This document shows positions 45,746 through 56,579 of a DNA stretch of 64,000 bases, piece by piece. Made by a program: the position numbers and the translations under genes. Origin of the DNA: Acanthosepion esculentum (taxonomy: Eukaryota > Mollusca > Cephalopoda > Sepiida > Sepiidae); contig OZ038487.1 of the NCBI GenBank assembly GCA_964036315.1, positions 56,782,287 through 56,846,286 on the forward strand. The letters are read 5' to 3'. A model generated the notes under the pieces. The model did no database searches. It had not been told where the DNA came from and saw only the letters and a list, made by a program, of their open reading frames with translations. Every line of letters begins with the position of its first letter. Positions within the stretch are counted from its first letter, which is position 1.

Positions 45746-45815
45746 TGTGCAGTCAGTATGATTTCTATTCATCTTAAATATATCTTAATTTATCAGTCAA
45801 GGAATGACACAAAAA

Positions 45816-46473
45816 ATAAAACTATAAAACGTAGTATCAACAAGAATGTACTTATTTAAAAAAAAAGGAAAAAGAAAAAAAGAGAAAAAGAAAAAAAGAG
45901 AAAAAGAAAAAAAGAGAAAAAGAAAAAAAGAGAAAAAGAAAAAAAGAGAAAAAGAAAAAAAGAGAAAAAGAAAAAAAGAGAAAAAGAAAAAAAGAGAAAA
46001 AGAAAAAAAGAGAAAAAGAAAAAAAGAGAAAAAGAAAAAAAGAGAAAAAGAAAAAAAGAGAAAAAGAAAAAAAGAGAAAAAGAAAAAAAGAGAAAAAGAA
46101 AAAAAGAGAAAAAGAAAAAAAGAGAAAAAGAAAAAAAGAGAAAAAGAAAAAAGAGAAAAAGAGAAAAAGAAAAAAAGAGAAAAAGAAAAAAAGAGAAAAA
46201 GAAAAAAGAAAAAGAAAGAAAGAGAAAAAGAAAAAAAGAGAAAAAGAAAAAAAGAGAAAAAGAAAAAAAGAGAAAAAGAAAAAAAGAGAAAAAGAAAAAA
46301 AGAAAAAAAGAAAAAAAGAGAAAAAAGAGAAAAAAGAGAAAAAAGAGAAAAAAGAGAAAAAAGAGAAAAAAGAGAAAAAAGAGAAAAAAGAGAAAAAAGA
46401 GAAAATTTTCTTTTTCTCTTTTTTTTTTTTTAAATAAGTACATTCTTGTTGATACTACATTTTATAGTTTTAT
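45816..46473. repeat. Purine minisatellite enclosed by inverted arms
   Basis: The left arm (45816-45865, ATAAAACTATAAAACGTAGT then ATCAACAAGAATGTACTTAT and an A-rich stretch) and right arm (46415-46473) are reverse complements with one substitution in the unique part. Between them lie about 28 units of the 16-base GAGAAAAAGAAAAAAA repeat, then about ten units of a 9-base GAGAAAAAA repeat (46314-46400). This symmetry gives mirror-image 195-codon frames that both begin MYLFKKK; neither is a gene. Confidence 0.92.
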
Positions 46474-46562
46474 AAAGAGAAAAGAAAAAAGAAAAAAAGA
46501 AAAAAGAAAAAGAAAAAAGAAAAAAAGAAAAAAGAAAAAGAAAAAAGAAAAAAAATAGAATA
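46474..46562. repeat. Second A/G simple repeat outside the right arm
   Basis: GAAAAAAGAAAAA-type sequence continues directly after the right arm; no such tract lies outside the left arm. Confidence 0.85.
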
Positions 46563-46904
46563 AGAAATCAAGGATTTTTTTGTTTTTATATTGGTTTCTA
46601 ATTGTAACCTCTTGTTTCAGTAAGAGTCACAATGTAATGTATTTGAACAGCCGGTAGAAAAAGAAAAAAAAACACACACAAATATCATAGCTGCTATCTC
46701 TCATCTTGTGGGCGATTGCACAATTCGTATGACATAAGAATTTTAGTCAGTATGCATTTTTTCAGGCTGACACATTTCCACGAATGACCCAGGCTGCTGG
46801 GCATTTTTATGAAGTCACCAACTCCTCTCACTTAAACCTAGAGAACAAATTCTGTTCTGCTATTAACACATAGGGAAACAAGATATTTTTATTCATCGAT
46901 TCAT

Positions 46905-47285
46905 TTTCTATGGCTTATCAACCCATTAGCAGGTTATTTAAAGCCAGAAAATATTTTTAGATTGTAAGAATTTATTTTTGGAGATAAGGGTTTAGTGATA
47001 AAAGTTTGAATAATTAACCAATAGGTGGGGAAAGAAGAGGTGGATTTATACCTTTCCCTATGGTATTTGCATGTCGGTGAATATAACAAACCCAATGGGA
47101 ATTGGAACAGTGCTCTGATTGACAATTCTGAGCCATTATCCATTGTACTATCTGTACATCCAAGCTTACAGCACCTGGTATTCCCAAGAAATCACCTATC
47201 TAGGTAATGACCAGGCTTGATATTGCTTAACTTAGGTAATTATACAAAAACTGGTGTTTCAATGTAATATGGCTGTAAGAAGTGA
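46905..47285 (-). mobile_element. SINE-B full-length copy, minus strand
   Basis: Plus-strand reading runs from the 3' block 'ggttatttaaagccagaaaatatttttagattgtaag' through 'gtggatttatacctttccctatggtatttgcatg' and the tRNA-like part to the 5S-like head at 47155-47280. The head reads 'ccaagcttacagcacctggtattccc', 'atgaccaggcttgatattgcttaactta' and 'aactggtgtttcaatgtaatatggctgtaag'. It is a complete copy of the chimera in reverse. Confidence 0.85.
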
Positions 47286-47419
47286 TGGATTCATGCCTTT
47301 CCCAAATGTATTTGTACAACAATCAATATAAACTCATACAACTTGCTAATTTCTCTTTCAAAGCCCATTAACCATTACAGTACACACATATTAAATACTG
47401 CCAGTTAAAAAAAAAAAAA

Positions 47420-47775
47420 TGAAATCCGAACTTCAAACTTTGTGGACTGGTGCTACAAAATCATGAAGAACTATACCAGATAACAAAAACAGCATCATCT
47501 GAGGACCTTCAACAACAACTAAAATTGATATCACATGTAAGTTGAAGAGAAAATAATGGCATAATCAAGATGTTGGCATTCCACACTACTTCAAATAAAA
47601 AGATAGGAAGGAAACCCATACAATACTGGAAAGAGCAATAACAGCTACTGGACTTGAGAAACCGATTTTCCTGAAAAATTATTTTGTGAGTAAGAGTTTA
47701 TATATTTCAAATGACAAAAGTACTTGCTCTTCAGCCAATGAATGCTAAATGCTTCCTTATAAGGAAATGGCTAAT
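47420..47775 (+). repeat. Repeat E, plus copy with an internal gap
   Basis: 'aacttgaagagaaaataatg' style sequence at 47535, 'aagatgttggcattccacac' at 47566 and 'gcaataacagctactgg' match the reverse complement of 48843-49060. 47690-47775 matches the reverse complement of 48600-48690. The 120 bases shared by the other two copies are missing here. Confidence 0.75.
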
Positions 47776-48069
47776 ATTACCATTAACAGTTGGTGCTTCT
47801 CTGCCAGGCAAACAATCTTTAATTGTGCAGAAAGATGAATATCTATAAGCAAACATTCATCTGTGCTGAAGCAGTAGGAATTTATTACATCAGCCCACTG
47901 ATATTTGAAAGGTAAAAATAACCCATAGAAATATAAATGTAATGACCAGGAAAATAAATAAAACTTCCGTCCTCCTTTCCACATAGCCATGTCTGTTTAG
48001 CCCAAACAGATCTGAGCCATTAATTTGATTTTGCTTGTAGGATCACTAGTGGGTGGTGAGATTTGGTAA

Positions 48070-48480
48070 GAGAAAAAAAATTTACTAAAAACAGGAAATG
48101 GGGACGGAGAGAGATGAAAGGGTACAAGGTTAAAATAAGAAGTCACATGGGTATGAATGTGACATAATGGCGGTGTTGGGGGCAGCTTGGAGTGATGAAA
48201 TATTAATTTAAGTTCAGTGGCAATGAAGAAGAAATTGTGTCTGGTAAGATAAGGGTGGCAGGTCTGAAGGAAGAAATTAAGGTGAGCTTAAGGGTGGGCT
48301 AGGTAAATTGTGAACTGGACGATGAAATGGGTTTTGGAGCCTCAAATAATGGCAGTGTGTAAAATGGTTGGCAAAGGTTGAAATAAGAGGTGGGTTCAGA
48401 TAAGATCTGATATAAATTAAGAAGTTAGAGAACAGGGGGTGAGAAGTGGAAGAAAACAGAAAAAAAAAAGATGTGTGGGT
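48070..48480. repeat. Purine-rich tract
   Basis: A/G-rich plus strand without a fixed unit; no coding signal. Confidence 0.5.
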
Positions 48481-48599
48481 TTAGATATTCTGGAAGTGAT
48501 GAATAGACAATTACAGAGAAAAAGTGCACAATTGGGTGAATGGAGCAGGACTATATTCTGAGATTTTGAACAAAACCATCTTTATCAAAGCTTAAGATA

Positions 48600-49075
48600 T
48601 GATCATATTAATATTAGCCATTTCCTTATATGGAAACATTTGGCATTCATGGTCTGAACAGCCAATGCTACTACTGGTTGAAATTTATAAAATATTTCAG
48701 TTAAAACAATTTTTGTCTGAATAATATATCTGTGGTGACATTTGACCATTGTAGGGTTAAAGCTTATCGTAATGAATGTTACTGAAAATAGCAAGCGTCA
48801 AATTACATTGCTTCAGGAAATATACAAAATCATAAATTCAGTAACTATTATTGCTCTTTCCAGCATCGACAGAAAGCTTCCTTCCTAACCTTTTGCTTGA
48901 AGTTGTGTGGAATGCCAACATCTTGATTTTGTCATTATTTTCTCTTCAAGTTACACGTGTTATCCATTTTAGTTGTTACTGCTGTTTGAAAGTCTTCAAA
49001 TATGGTTTCTGTTATTTGATCCAGTTCTTTGTTTGGGATTCTCTAGCACCAGTCCATGAGCTTTGAAGAAGGATG
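48600..49075 (-). repeat. Repeat E, longest copy, minus strand
   Basis: About 475 bases covering all parts seen in the two plus-strand copies (45070-45190 and 47420-47775). No coding region is recognised, so the element class is unknown. It forms large inverted repeats with both partners. Confidence 0.8.
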
Positions 49076-49264
49076 GTCCTCTCCAAGACCTACAGGGTTT
49101 ATTCACTCAAAACCATTCTTACATTTATCTGTAAAAAATTGTTGTATACAGTTTAGATATTTCTGAATTAGATTAGTGATATGTACGAGTCCCATATAAA
49201 AGTCTTGATCAGATGAGGCTATTTAAGAACATGACTTGAGTAATTAGGTTGGTATTTAAGACCA

Positions 49265-49495
49265 GGATGTGCAGGTAGTGTAATGGGTATCAGCATAGAA
49301 AAAGGAATCAGTGAGCAAAGTTCAAATTCCAGGTAACTCAGTTGCATTCACTTTTACACAAATTCCCTTGGAAGGTATGAATCTTTCTCTTCTCCACCCC
49401 CCCCCCCAGTTATAGATTAAATCACAGTATAGCCTGGTCTCTCAAGATAAGTCAAAGAAACCAATCTAAGAGAAGGAATATTCTGCTTTCAAAAT
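49265..49495 (+). mobile_element. SINE-B fragment (tRNA-like part and body)
   Basis: 'ggatgtgcaggtagtgtaatggg', box B-like AAGTTCAAATTCCAGG near 49320, 'tcccttggaaggtatgaatc', then 'gtctctcaagataagtcaaagaaaccaatctaagag'. No 5S-like head. Confidence 0.7.
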
Positions 49496-49504
49496 CTATG
49501 GAGA

Positions 49505-49640
49505 AGACAACAAGAAACCACTCCATGATCTTTCCCAAGAAAGTATGGCAAATCACAGATCATAAAGAAAAGGAATCTGTGGAGAGCTATTATTGTCTGC
49601 ACCCCCTGAAGGGACGTGGTATTTAAAAAAAAATAATTTG
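49505..49640 (+). mobile_element. LINE-B terminal fragment
   Basis: 'caagaaaccactccatgatctttccc...gagagctattattgtctgcaccccctgaagggacgtggtatttaaaaaa' corresponds to the coding end of LINE-B and its A-rich tail. Confidence 0.55.
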
Positions 49641-50230
49641 TAGACCTATGTCCAGGACATTAAACAAAAAGATGGAAATTTCACTTGTAATTTAATATTT
49701 GATGTGATAAAAATAAGTGAGTTAAATCAATAGATGTTAAATGCAGTGTATTTTCTCTCAAATGTTTATGCCAATTTCAACAAGCTGTAGTAGAACTGCC
49801 ATTAATACATTTGCTTAAATCATATATAATAAATTACCTACAGAATAATATCATGAATTTATTATTAGATGAATCGTTGTCAGTTATTAATTTTCAGACA
49901 AAGAAATACTCATCAAAAAGTAATAATAGACAATGTTTGATATCATAAAAATTCAAGATAATATTGCTACTAATAACATTAGATGACAAGCGACTGAGAT
50001 TAAGATAAAAGAAATGCTCAACAGAAAGTAATAACTAAATGCAATACTTTTGAATATATCCTGAAAGATTTTTTCTTATTCAATTTTTATTTTAATATTT
50101 AAACACAAAAAAACCCCCAAAAAACAAAAACTTTTCTTAACAAATGAGCATTTTTTTTTTTATTAACTGATGTTGAAGTAGTGAGATGAACTGGTCCTGC
50201 AAATCTTATAGAACTCTTAAGGCCTCTTGT
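49641..50230. other. Unassigned AT-rich sequence
   Basis: Nothing recognised. Confidence 0.5.
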
Positions 50231-50720
50231 CTTTCGGCCCTTTCTTCCACCACCTGAGTCAAATCTAGAGGAAACAGAGAGCAATGAGAAGAGAAGGTGG
50301 AAGACAAGGGGGAAGTGAGGTACCGTTGTGTCCAGGAGAGTGTGAGAACATAGGTGGGACTGAGTAAAACACGGGTGAAAAATGAGAGAGTGGGTATTGA
50401 TTGTAAAGGGTACAAATGAGAAGGTGTGGCAGTAGTACAAGAGTAAAACTGGGGTAGGAAAACAGAAGTACAAGGAGTCAGAGAGTGACAAGAAGATGGG
50501 GAATAGAGTAAGAAAATATGGAAGACCCTGGAGTGAGGAGAAAAGAAGATAGGACAAGATTGGTTTAAGGGCATAATTGAAGACAAGGAGGGGAGGAAAA
50601 AGGGTAGGAATTTGAAATAGATTCAGGGAAAAAGAGAACAAGTGATAGAGATGAAATAGGGGTTGTGATTGAATAAGATGGAGGGTGTAATAGAGAACTG
50701 AGAATTTAGACTTTGGGATA
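50231..50720. repeat. Purine-rich tract
   Basis: A/G-rich plus strand; the 213- and 126-codon minus-strand frames here are Phe/Ser/Pro/Leu-rich and have no domain, so they are read as compositional. Confidence 0.55.
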
Positions 50721-50849
50721 ATTATAATATCAATATGCAAAATTTACCCACAGGGACCAAATTTCTTAGGTGATTATTTGATAGAAGTGAATTAACTTAG
50801 GAAATGAGGGAACAGCTGGCTTGTGTCAGCTTTTTTCTTTTATTATTTT

Positions 50850-51096
50850 TGATTTCGCTGAAAAATTGTCATCTCATCCAGTTTCAGATTTTGTTTTGTT
50901 TTTCTATAATGAAACATTATTCCTGGTTGATTACTTGTCAATGTTGTTTTCTGATTATTAGCAAAACAGCTAATAGGTGTTATATATATATATATATATA
51001 TGATAAAAATAAAATATCTGTAAAAAGACAGTATGAATGAAGATGAAATGAAACTTACCAACACCTTTTGCACTGAGGGATTTTATCAAAGTAAAT

Positions 51097-51162
<66 letters not shown>

Positions 51163-51425
51163 TAGCAACCAACACAGAAAATGCAGGAAATCTGTCAAAT
51201 TCTTACAAATAGCGCACAAGAAATCTTCCAAACCTTTACCAACAACAGAAAGATACCTCATTGTTCTGATGTGGTATCTGATAAAACAACACTTGACAGA
51301 GTCAATCTTGATAGTAATATTCAATACTCAGCTAGACTATTCACTGCAATAGTATCTTTTTTTTCTAGGCAATTACCCAGGACTACTTATGATAGTAAGG
51401 AGGGTAATTTGCTCTTACCACAACA
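50850..51425 (-). mobile_element. 3' LTR of the Ty3/gypsy element
   Basis: On the minus strand it starts TGTTGTGG directly after a purine run (AAAAGGAAAGA, likely the polypurine tract) and ends CGAAATCA, so it has the TG...CA termini of an LTR. It contains a (TA)n of 21 bases near 50981 and a (TA)22(TG)9 run at 51101-51162. Length 576 bases. Its outer 527 bases (50850-51376) are repeated inside the RT domain at 53293-53805. Confidence 0.7.
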
Positions 51426-53292
51426 TCTTTCCTTTTGAGACTTACTTTGTATGGAAGTTGTACTTTTCTTTTTGGGTTAAGATTCAACACTTCTATAGGC
51501 TATCTCTTCCTTTTACTGGAAGCATGTGGTTTTCAGAGCTAGCTGAGGTATAGGTACATCAAAAACATCATACAGAACCACCATCGGCTCCTCCTCTTAG
51601 ATGCTCTGTTCGTCCAACTATATCTGTCTTGTTTGATTTACATGTCTTTTATGCACCCATGTAAACCCTTTTATCATGTACAAAAACTTTCTGATATGTC
51701 TCTTGACTACCAACACATTCCTTTCCATTTCTCTAAGTTTGCTGGGTTTGAAGTATTTCTGGGTTTCGGATTTTTTCAAACACCAATCTAATTTTCCTTG
51801 GAAACATTAATTCTGCCAGGGATATACCAGATACAATGTCAGGATTGGGTGTCAGCTAATATACAATAAAAACTGCTGTAATAACAATATCCTTAGTTTC
51901 ACCTCCATTGTTTTTTTTTAATACCCTTTTGAATGTATCAATGAAGTGTTCTGCTTGCCCATTTAATCTTGAATGATAGTGGGGAGTTTTTATATGTTAT
52001 ATTGCAATGGTTTTACAAAAACTTTAAAACTCTTTAGCAGAGAATAGCATGGTGTTGTCCAAAACAATGGTATCTGGAATACTGTATCTAGCAAATAATT
52101 CATGCAAGAAGTTTATTTTAATTGTATAAGTTGAACTCTTGCATTTTAAAATTTCTGGCCATTTAGAAAAACCAACAACAATTAGGTAGTAGACACCATT
52201 TATTAGTCACAAAAAATTGATGTGTAATCTTGACTACAATGTGTTTGACTTTGGCCAAGGGTGGAATTTAACTGGTGGTGATTTTGCTGCTATGGTACAA
52301 CCAGTGCATGCTTTTACCAATCTCTTTATGTCTGTCCATATTTGGCCAGTAGACATAGCTTCACATGAGGGATTTTATTCTAGGATACCTGGATGACCTG
52401 TATAAAATTCTTTCAACATCATTCTCTGAAGAGATGCAGGCATTATCACTCTTTCACCATACATTAAGAACTCATTGCAGATAGAGAAAATATGGTCACC
52501 ATCAGTTTTCGATTTTATTTTATTTTTCTTCTTTCAATTTCCACCTTACTTGCTTCTTTTTTTTTCTGCAATAAAAGTATCCACCTGAGGTTTTATTTTA
52601 ATTTCATCCAGTGTCAGTGGTAGATCACACAGTATTGCAAGAAGGTTCATAATTTCATTCTAAGCTCTTAGCGCTGCAATTAGTGTATCTTCATAATTTA
52701 GGTACAAATCTTGAGAAACCATCTGTTTGACTTAGCTTTTTTGGTGACAGGAATTCTGCTTTAAAATTGTAATGAAACAGAATTATCCCCCATCACTTGT
52801 CAATTTGCTGTGTTATCTATTTTCAACCTGAAAATAGATAACAATGGACAGTGGTCTGTCTGTAGGATGAACCTTCTATTGTGGGTGAATTTGTGAAATG
52901 TTTTCACAACAAAAATTATTTCTATCTGGCTGTAATTCTCAGCTGATAAAAGTGTTCTTGACGCATGTGCTATCACCTTTATAGAACCATCTTTGTGCTC
53001 ATGCAAAATTATGGCCCCAAATCCATAGTTACAAGTGTTGCTCACCATGAGCATCTCTAATTTTGGATTAAAATGCAAGAGCGACATTAGAATCTTTTAA
53101 ATATTTTCGAATGCTTTTCGGCTGTTCAATTCCACTTGGAGGTTTTTTAGTAAATTGGTTAATGGCACTCACAAAAAATGCATGTTCAGAATAAAAACAA
53201 TAAATTGTGAAACCTAAAAATGCTTGTAAAGATGGCATATTTGTTGTGGAGGGCATGTTTTTTTTTAAAATTGCACATACTCTGGTTGGGTC
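51426..53292 (-). pseudogene. Ty3/gypsy pol: RT C-terminus, RNase H and integrase, decayed
   Basis: Minus strand from 53292: SDPTRVCAIL, MPSLQAFLGF (RT thumb), then LHFNPKLEMLMV and GFGAIILHEHKDGSIKVIAHASR (RNase H), with FILQTDHCPLLSIF near 52830. Further down, the integrase zinc-binding and core regions are recognisable: AAKSPPVKFHPWPKS near 52270, NGVYYLIVV near 52200, and AKLC/DGS-type C-terminal pieces near 51600. Stops replace Trp and Gly codons, and the first integrase aspartate appears as Asn. It is inactive. It is continuous with the RT N-terminal part at 53806-54400 once the LTR piece between them is set aside. Confidence 0.85.
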
Positions 53293-53539
53293 TGATTTCG
53301 CTGAAAAATTGTCATCTCATCCAGTTTCAGATTTTGTTTTGTTTTTCTATAATGAAACATTATTCCTGGTTGATTACTTGTCAATGTTGTTTTCTGATTA
53401 TTAGCAAAACAGCTAATAGGTGTTATATATATATATATATATATGATAAAAATAAAATATCTGTAAAAAGACAGTATGAATGAAGATGAAATGAAACTTA
53501 CCAACACCTTTTGCACTGAGGGATTTTATCAAAGTAAAT

Positions 53540-53591
<52 letters not shown>

Positions 53592-53805
53592 TAGCAACCA
53601 ACACAGAAAATGCAGGAAATCTGTCAAATTCTTACAAATAGCGCACAAGAAATCTTCCAAACCTTTACCAACAACAGAAAGATACCTCATTGTTCTGATG
53701 TGGTATCTGATAAAACAACACTTGACAGAGTCAATCTTGATAGTAATATTCAATACTCAGCTAGACTATTCACTGCAATAGTATCTTTTTTTTCTAGGCA
53801 ATTAC
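53293..53805 (-). mobile_element. LTR segment inserted in the gypsy RT domain
   Basis: 513 bases identical to 50850-51376 at every position I compared, except that the second TA run has 30 rather than 44 bases. It lacks the first 49 bases of the LTR (minus-strand sense) but keeps the exact CGAAATCA end, which is joined straight to the RT codons for DPTRV. No target-site duplication is visible. Confidence 0.85.
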
Positions 53806-54900
53806 TTTGAAATATTCATTTTCTATCCTGAAAAATTGACATTTCTCATCACTAGATATAAACCTGTATTTGTTTATTTTTCTGAATACCTCATTTACAT
53901 GCTAAATGTGTTGCTCTGAATTTCCATTTTATTAAAATGCCATCTAAGTAGGTGATCATGAAGTTTAGATCACTCAACATTGTATCCATTACGTGCTACC
54001 TTAATTTCAAAATTTAGTCTGTTAAACTTGTATAATTCTTGTGGGTATTGATTGTTAACAGTTTTTAATATTCTTCATTAACCTAGATTTGCAAATATGT
54101 GTCTGACAAATCCAACTTTGAATATTACTTTCCACCATTTATCTTTGTGAAGATTTCTTCTGGGTAATTGTAAGCTAGATTTTTTTTTTTCCCCCACAGA
54201 TAGTTGGGGAGGCTCAATCACTATAATCCACTTTGGAGCTCACTCCTATATTTTCCAAGTGATCTAATTCCTTGTTTATCACATCCAAAGCTGAAAAGGG
54301 CACATTCCTCTTTGGTCTAAAAATTGTTACCACATTTTCTTTTTAGTGTAACTTGGCACTAGTTTTTATGCATCTTCCTAACCCTTCAGAAAAAAACTTC
54401 CAGAAATTGATTTTTCAATTATTTTTTAGCCTTTCAGAATTATTAGAAATGCCATAAACTCTTTTTGTAATAAAGTGTATGTGCAAATTCCATAAATTGA
54501 ACATTTGCATTCAAATCTGTTCTGAAAAAGTTCTTTCCATCATGAATGCTTTAGCCTTCACTGTTTTCCCATAAAACAATATATCTGATGTGAACCTGCC
54601 TTTAAATTTAAATTTCTGCCCAACAACATCCCAAGCAAATTTTTGGTAATGGCTTACCAATTCTTTCCCACGTTTCTTTGTTTTATAATCATCATTATAT
54701 ATCTGTGTCAGGTTGAAACTTTATATTTCTTCTATTTATATATATTTCAACAAATAAAATCCCATCAAAAGGTTTGTTTGATAAATCATTACTGGGCAAA
54801 CACTACCAAAGTACTTGGCAGACATAGTTGTAGACCTACCAAGTATCATTTTTTAACCATTTAGAAAATAACTCCTTTCACCACTTCCGTAAATTGGAGA
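53806..54900 (-). pseudogene. Ty3/gypsy pol: protease-RT N-terminal part, decayed
   Basis: Minus strand: LAYNYPEEIFTKINGGK near 54170-54120, SKLDLSDTYLQI (RT motif A with its aspartate), HVMDTMLSDL, then YLDG at 53939-53950 in place of the catalytic YLDD, and an RFISSDEKCQFF-like block near 53860. Upstream of 54350 only scraps are readable (KFKGRFTSDI-like near 54600), which may be protease. gag and a 5' LTR were not found to the right. Stops and frameshifts throughout. Confidence 0.75.
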
Positions 54901-55545
54901 ATAAGATTTTTGCAAGTCACTGTGAAATTATTTTCTAACTAATGAAAACCTTGTATTCAAAGAGTTCATACCTCTATGTGAAATTAAATTTTGGATCTCC
55001 CTCACTGATATATAAATAGAAGCATACCGATTCTCGGGGATCAAAACCATTTTGGAGGCCAGTTTGATCAATCCACACATTTCACACTACACTAAGAACA
55101 TTTAATTACTTGATAAAACAAACTTCACTTTGTCTATGAACTCACAAACACATTAGGCTGACTGTCACAAAGTAAGCCTATTCACACATTTCATACAACA
55201 CTAATAACATTTAATTACTTGATAAAACAAACTTCATTGCAAGGGAAATTAAACATTGTATATTTCTGAAAAGAATATATTAATTATTTCAACTGAAATT
55301 CTGCTAGTTTCCCTTCAGTGAATAACATTTTTTTATGTTTCATTTAAAAGATGCGTTGTTGTTAAATGTTTGGAATCCTGACACTCAGATTAAAACAAAA
55401 ACCTGGGTAAACACATTCCAACACAGCCATTTTTACACCAAGTGAAAGACTTAAAACAAAAAACAATAGGATAAAAAGCTTAGCCTGTGAAATACACAGA
55501 AGAAGAAATATCTTTTTCATAGTGTTTGAAATTAAGGTATGATCT
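54901..55545. other. Unassigned sequence with a 110 bp direct duplication
   Basis: 'cacacatttcacactacactaagaacatttaattacttgataaaacaaacttcact' (from about 55074) recurs from about 55183 with three or four changes. It may belong to the gypsy 5' region, but no motif shows it. Confidence 0.55.
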
Positions 55546-55547
55546 AT

Positions 55548-55560
55548 CTCTCTCTCTATA

Positions 55561-55606
<46 letters not shown>
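55548..55606. repeat. (TC)/(TA) microsatellite
   Basis: TCTCTCTCTC passes into a TA run with one phase slip at 55567. Confidence 0.95.
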
Positions 55607-55619
55607 CATGTGTGTTTTA

Positions 55620-55955
55620 ATGTATGTTACATTATCAACCTTTTGCAAGTTATATAAACCAGAATTTTTTTTTTTTTTTGATACAATTAACCCATAGCTG
55701 GATTCATACCTTTCTTAGGGATATTTTTATATTAGTGAATATAATGAACCAAATAATAATTGGAATTCAGCTCTACAATTTCCAATTCTGAGCCATTATC
55801 TATTACACCACCTGCATATCGAAACTCACAGCGGCTGGTATTCTCAAGAGGTCACCTATCTTAGTATTGACCAGACTCAACATTGTTTAACTTTCGTGAT
55901 CATACAAGAACTGGTGTCTCAATGTGATATGGCTGTAAGCCATCTTATATGACTG
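55620..55955 (-). mobile_element. SINE-B full-length copy, minus strand
   Basis: From 3' block ('atcaaccttttgcaagttatataaaccag') through 'gctggattcatacctttcttagggat' and the tRNA-like part to a 5S-like head at 55825-55945 ('ggctggtattctcaagaggtcacctatcttagtattgaccagactcaac...gatcatacaagaactggtgtctcaatgtgatatggctgtaag'). Confidence 0.85.
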
Positions 55956-56034
55956 GAATCAGTTATAGGGTTAGATATCCTTGTCTGGAAACCTGATACA
56001 GCAATTGTAAAACCATCCGTAATAGGAAGAATGT

Positions 56035-56560
56035 AGAGGTACAGCCCAAGATGTAAGCCATGAATTGGAGATGTCAAATTCAAACAAATACAGACGTTTA
56101 AATACCTGGGAAGTTAGTTTTTTTGGGGTTTTTTTTTACCAGAGGATGAAAAAAATGTTACAAAATCTGAAGGGATATTGGAATAGCAAAAAAAAAAAAA
56201 AGCATTTCAAAAACTAAATGCAATAACAAACTGGAAAATGTTAAAAAACAAAGATGGCTGAACTGTTACATAATATCAATCATCCACTATGGTAGTGAAT
56301 ACTGAACAATATTTTTACAGATGAAAATACTTGTGTTAGCAGAAATGTGGTTATACAGAAGGATGCTAAGAGTATCATGGACTGAGCATGCAAGCAATGA
56401 GTAAGTTTTAAGGAAAATGGAAACAAAAGGGTACTTATACTTAGAATCAGACAAAAACAGCTGAAATCTCTGGGATACATAATGAGGAGGTGGGGGCTTT
56501 GGTAAATTTGACATTCACAGAACATAAGTGAAGTCAAAAGAGTCTTGGGTTGGGGTGTAC
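56035..56560 (+). pseudogene. LINE-B RT fragment
   Basis: Contains a FKYLGS-like block (near 56095, 'caaacaaatacagacgtttaaatacctggga'), AFQKLN- and NWKM-like pieces, a YGSEYW-like region ('tatggtagtgaatactga'), WLYRRMLRVSWTEHASN and LRKMETKGYLYLESDKN-like sequence. The order is colinear with 9220-9640. Many stops. Confidence 0.75.
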
Positions 56561-56579
56561 CCAATAACCTACCCAACAA

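Noticed and set aside
45846..46443. Mirror-image 195-codon frames both starting MYLFKKK
   Set aside because: They follow from the inverted arms and the purine array; low-complexity Lys/Glu or Phe/Ser sequence.
50099..50740. 213-codon minus-strand frame
   Set aside because: Lies on a purine-rich plus strand, is Phe/Ser/Leu/Pro-rich, and has no motif; a second frame of 126 codons overlaps it.
53476..53781. 101-codon frame in the LTR segment, repeated in part at 51143
   Set aside because: Contains the translated TA/TG microsatellite in the middle and lies within an LTR; duplicated only because the segment is duplicated.
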